This document shows, in pieces, positions 42,272-43,872 of a DNA stretch of 43,872 nucleotides. How positions within the stretch are numbered: position 1 is the stretch's first letter; every line of letters starts with the position of its first letter. Made by a program: the position numbers and the translations under genes. The stretch is from NCBI GenBank assembly GCA_016192825.1, contig JACPTK010000012.1, positions 1 through 43,872 on the forward strand, in the 5' to 3' direction. Under the pieces are notes generated by a model. That model was not told where the DNA came from. It saw only the letters and a list, made by a program, of their open reading frames with translations, and did no database searches. The DNA is from Betaproteobacteria bacterium. GTDB lineage: Bacteria > Pseudomonadota > Gammaproteobacteria > Burkholderiales > SG8-41.

Positions 42272-42503
42272 GCCTTTACCGGCCCGGTATAGGCGCCCTT
42301 CTTCGGATCCACCGGCATCCCCATGATGCCGTGGCTCATGTCCTTATGCGCTCGCCCTCGACGACCGGCCCTTCGGCGGTCGAGTAGCCGGTGCCGGCCC
42401 CGATCCCGGCCATCTGCGTGAGCGGGAAGATGAAGCGGCCGTTCCCGGCCTTGACCGCGCCCTCGATTTTCGTCTGCGCGCCGGCTTTTCCGCTCGTGGT
42501 CAT
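42268..42503 (-). pseudogene. Cupin-domain protein with its central barrel deleted
   Basis: From the ATG at 42503 the frame reads a cupin-type lead (GPVVEGERI at its end). A stop follows in frame, but a shifted frame then reads SHGIMGMPVDPKKGAYTGP, the standard C-terminal tail of this cupin group. The middle, with the metal-binding HxH and the beta barrel, is missing. The junction is near 42350. The parts add up to about 75 residues, against roughly 130-150 for a complete protein. It lies upstream of the D-threonine-aldolase-type gene on the same strand. Confidence 0.6.
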
Positions 42504-42705
42504 GCGCGAGTCCCTGCCTGGTTGAAGTCCGCGAAGCATAGAGAGCGGCCGGTGCCGCGTCAACCGCATCCGCCCCTTCCGCGCCGCGAAAAGGTGACAG
42601 CGCGGCGGAGGGTGTATAGGATTTACCGCAGCGACCGGGGCCCCGGCAAGATGCCGGTCACGCCATCACACCCGCCCGGCGCGACCATCAACGAAGGAGG
42701 AAACC

Positions 42706-43704
42706 ATGAATCTCGTGATTGCACTGCTGCGCCGGACAGGGCTTTGCCTAGCCGCGGCCGCGATACTCGCGCCCGCCACCGCCGCCGCGCAGGAATGGAA
42801 GCCCTCGAAAAACGTGGATATCGTGGTGGCGTCCGGCGCCGGCGGCTCATCCGACCGCACGGCGCGCGTGGTGCAGCGGCTGCTGCAGGCCAACCCCGCG
42901 TTTCCCAGCATCAGCGTCACCAACCGCCAGGGCGGCGGCGGCACGGTCGCGTGGACGTATCTCGCGCAGCAGCCGGGCGACCCGCACTACATCGCCACGT
43001 TCTCGCCAACGATGGTCACCAACCAGCTGCTGGGCGTCGCCAAGCTGCGCTACACCGACTTCACCCCCTTGAGCATCATCCTGCGGGAGTACGTACTGGT
43101 GACGGTGAACGCCGACTCGCCGATCACTTCGGGCAAGGTCCTCCTCGAGCGCATCCGGAAGGACCCGACGGCGCTGAGCTTCGCGTTCTCGGCCGCTCCC
43201 GGCAACCACAATCACGTCGTCATCGGCATGATTTTCAAGGCCGCCGGCGCCGACCCCAAGCAATCCAAGGTCGTCATCCAGAAATCCGGCGGGGCGGGCG
43301 CGACCGCAGTGATGGGCGGCCATATCGACGTGCTGGTGGGGGCGCCCGCCAACGTGCTGCCGCACATCCGGGCCGGCAAGATGCGCGCGATCGGCTTGAG
43401 CGCGCCAAATCGCCAGCCGGGCGCGGCGGCCGAGCTGCCGACGCTGAAGGAACAGGGGATCGACGCCGTGTTCTACAGCTGGCGCGGCTTCCTCGGGGCA
43501 AAGGGCCTCACGCCGGCCCAGGTCGCGTTCTGGGACGCGGCGTTCGCCAAGGCGCTGCAGGTGGAGGACTGGAAAACGGATCTCGCGAAGAACGCCTGGG
43601 CGGAGGATCTGAAGAACGCCGCGGAAACCCGCAGGCATCTCGACAGCGAGCAGGAACTGATCGCGAGGATGCTGGGCGAGCTGGGCCTCTTGAAGCGGAG
43701 CTAA
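42706..43704 (+). CDS. Bug/TctC-family solute-binding protein (divergent)
   Basis: A 332-residue binding protein with an AAGGAGGAAACC ribosome site before its ATG. A signal peptide covers about residues 1-28 (LAAAAILAPATAAAQ, before EWKPSKNV). The loop GAGGSSDRTARVVQ replaces the usual PxGGxTD, and later landmarks are NRQGGGGTVAWTY, FSAAPGNHNHV and QKSGGAGATAV. It belongs to the divergent Bug subgroup seen with TctAB-like transporters for other organic acids. It is transcribed away from the aldolase region. A 7-base tandem array follows its stop immediately. Confidence 0.9.
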   Translation: MNLVIALLRRTGLCLAAAAILAPATAAAQEWKPSKNVDIVVASGAGGSSDRTARVVQRLLQANPAFPSISVTNRQGGGGTVAWTYLAQQPGDPHYIATFSPTMVTNQLLGVAKLRYTDFTPLSIILREYVLVTVNADSPITSGKVLLERIRKDPTALSFAFSAAPGNHNHVVIGMIFKAAGADPKQSKVVIQKSGGAGATAVMGGHIDVLVGAPANVLPHIRAGKMRAIGLSAPNRQPGAAAELPTLKEQGIDAVFYSWRGFLGAKGLTPAQVAFWDAAFAKALQVEDWKTDLAKNAWAEDLKNAAETRRHLDSEQELIARMLGELGLLKRS

Positions 43705-43732
43705 GTGATAGGTGATAAGGGATAAGGGATAA
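43705..43732 (+). repeat. 4 x 7-base array directly after a stop codon
   Basis: GTGATAG, GTGATAA, GGGATAA and GGGATAA follow the TAA stop of the Bug gene without a gap. This is the sense-strand half of the array plan seen in other gaps; any inverted partner would be at or beyond the window edge. Confidence 0.7.
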
Positions 43733-43740
43733 GGGGGCGT

Positions 43741-43806
43741 GGCTCAGCGTTCGTCCAACACTTTTTTGACGTTGACGTGACGGGGGCTCAGCGTTCGTCC
43801 AACACT
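43741..43806 (+). repeat. 22-bp direct repeat, 44-bp period
   Basis: The same 22 bases, starting GGCTCAGCGTTC and ending CCAACACT, occur at 43741-43762 and 43785-43806. The spacer is 22 bases long. No gene is visible in this end of the window. It may be the edge of a repeat family or an element end. Confidence 0.7.
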
Positions 43807-43872
43807 CATGATTCACCCTGGAATGGTTTGTGGATTCGATGATAGGGGATGGTGTTCAACAAGGGCTGTTCG

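Overview
The window looks like a chromosomal segment of a GC-rich betaproteobacterium, probably an uncultured Burkholderiales-type organism. The evidence is four tripartite-tricarboxylate (Bug/TctC) solute-binding proteins with no transporter membrane genes beside them, a TAXI-type binding protein, MmgE/PrpD and DapA-like enzymes of organic-acid metabolism, RHS genes, and REP-associated (RayT) transposases. I saw no rRNA, tRNA or CRISPR array.

Layout. 1-0.9 kb: the tail of an IS4-type transposase and an intact RayT transposase. 0.96-7.8 kb: a minus-strand catabolic operon with a three-subunit flavin dehydrogenase of the HcnABC/opine-oxidase type, a gamma-glutamyltransferase-like enzyme and two Bug proteins; a broken second gamma-glutamyltransferase sits at its head. 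7.8-9.5 kb: a graveyard of mobile elements (deleted RayT copy, half an IS4 transposase, a RayT stub). 9.6-13.1 kb: an AAA+ ATPase and a subtilisin-like protease that match the IetAS antiphage system; the protease frame is broken at a G run. 13.3-19.3 kb: an RHS locus on the minus strand, made of a 1220-residue RHS protein, an in-frame amber stop, an Ig-repeat/RHS-core/variable-tip second half, and a small membrane protein that is the likely immunity gene. 19.7-19.9 kb: a compact palindromic MITE-like element.

19.9-25.8 kb: two ModA-like binding proteins without signal peptides, a DapA-like lyase, an amidohydrolase and a FeoB-type iron transporter. 25.9-31.6 kb: a higA remnant, then a three-gene minus-strand cassette (Schlafen/AlbA_2-type protein, MORC/MutL-like GHKL ATPase, SWIM-SNF2 helicase). 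This is the best candidate for an undescribed defence or DNA-surveillance system. 31.9-43.7 kb: TAXI protein, CREST-like membrane protein, a beta-hydroxyacid dehydrogenase, NIPSNAP protein, a PrpD-PrpD-DapA-Bug operon, a D-threonine-aldolase-type enzyme, a cupin pseudogene and a last Bug protein.

A pattern not explained by genes runs through the second half. Intergenic gaps are framed by short tandem arrays of mostly four units of 7, 8 or 9 bases. The two edges of a gap carry inverted arrays built from the same word, often with a hairpin between them. The word differs from gap to gap but matches within a gap.

The metabolic genes read as a scavenging lifestyle: binding proteins capture carboxylates, amino-acid or opine-like compounds, and nearby dehydrogenases, aldolases and PrpD-type enzymes process them. 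The accessory genes (IetAS, RHS, Schlafen-MORC-SNF2) form defence and competition islands bounded by transposase remains.
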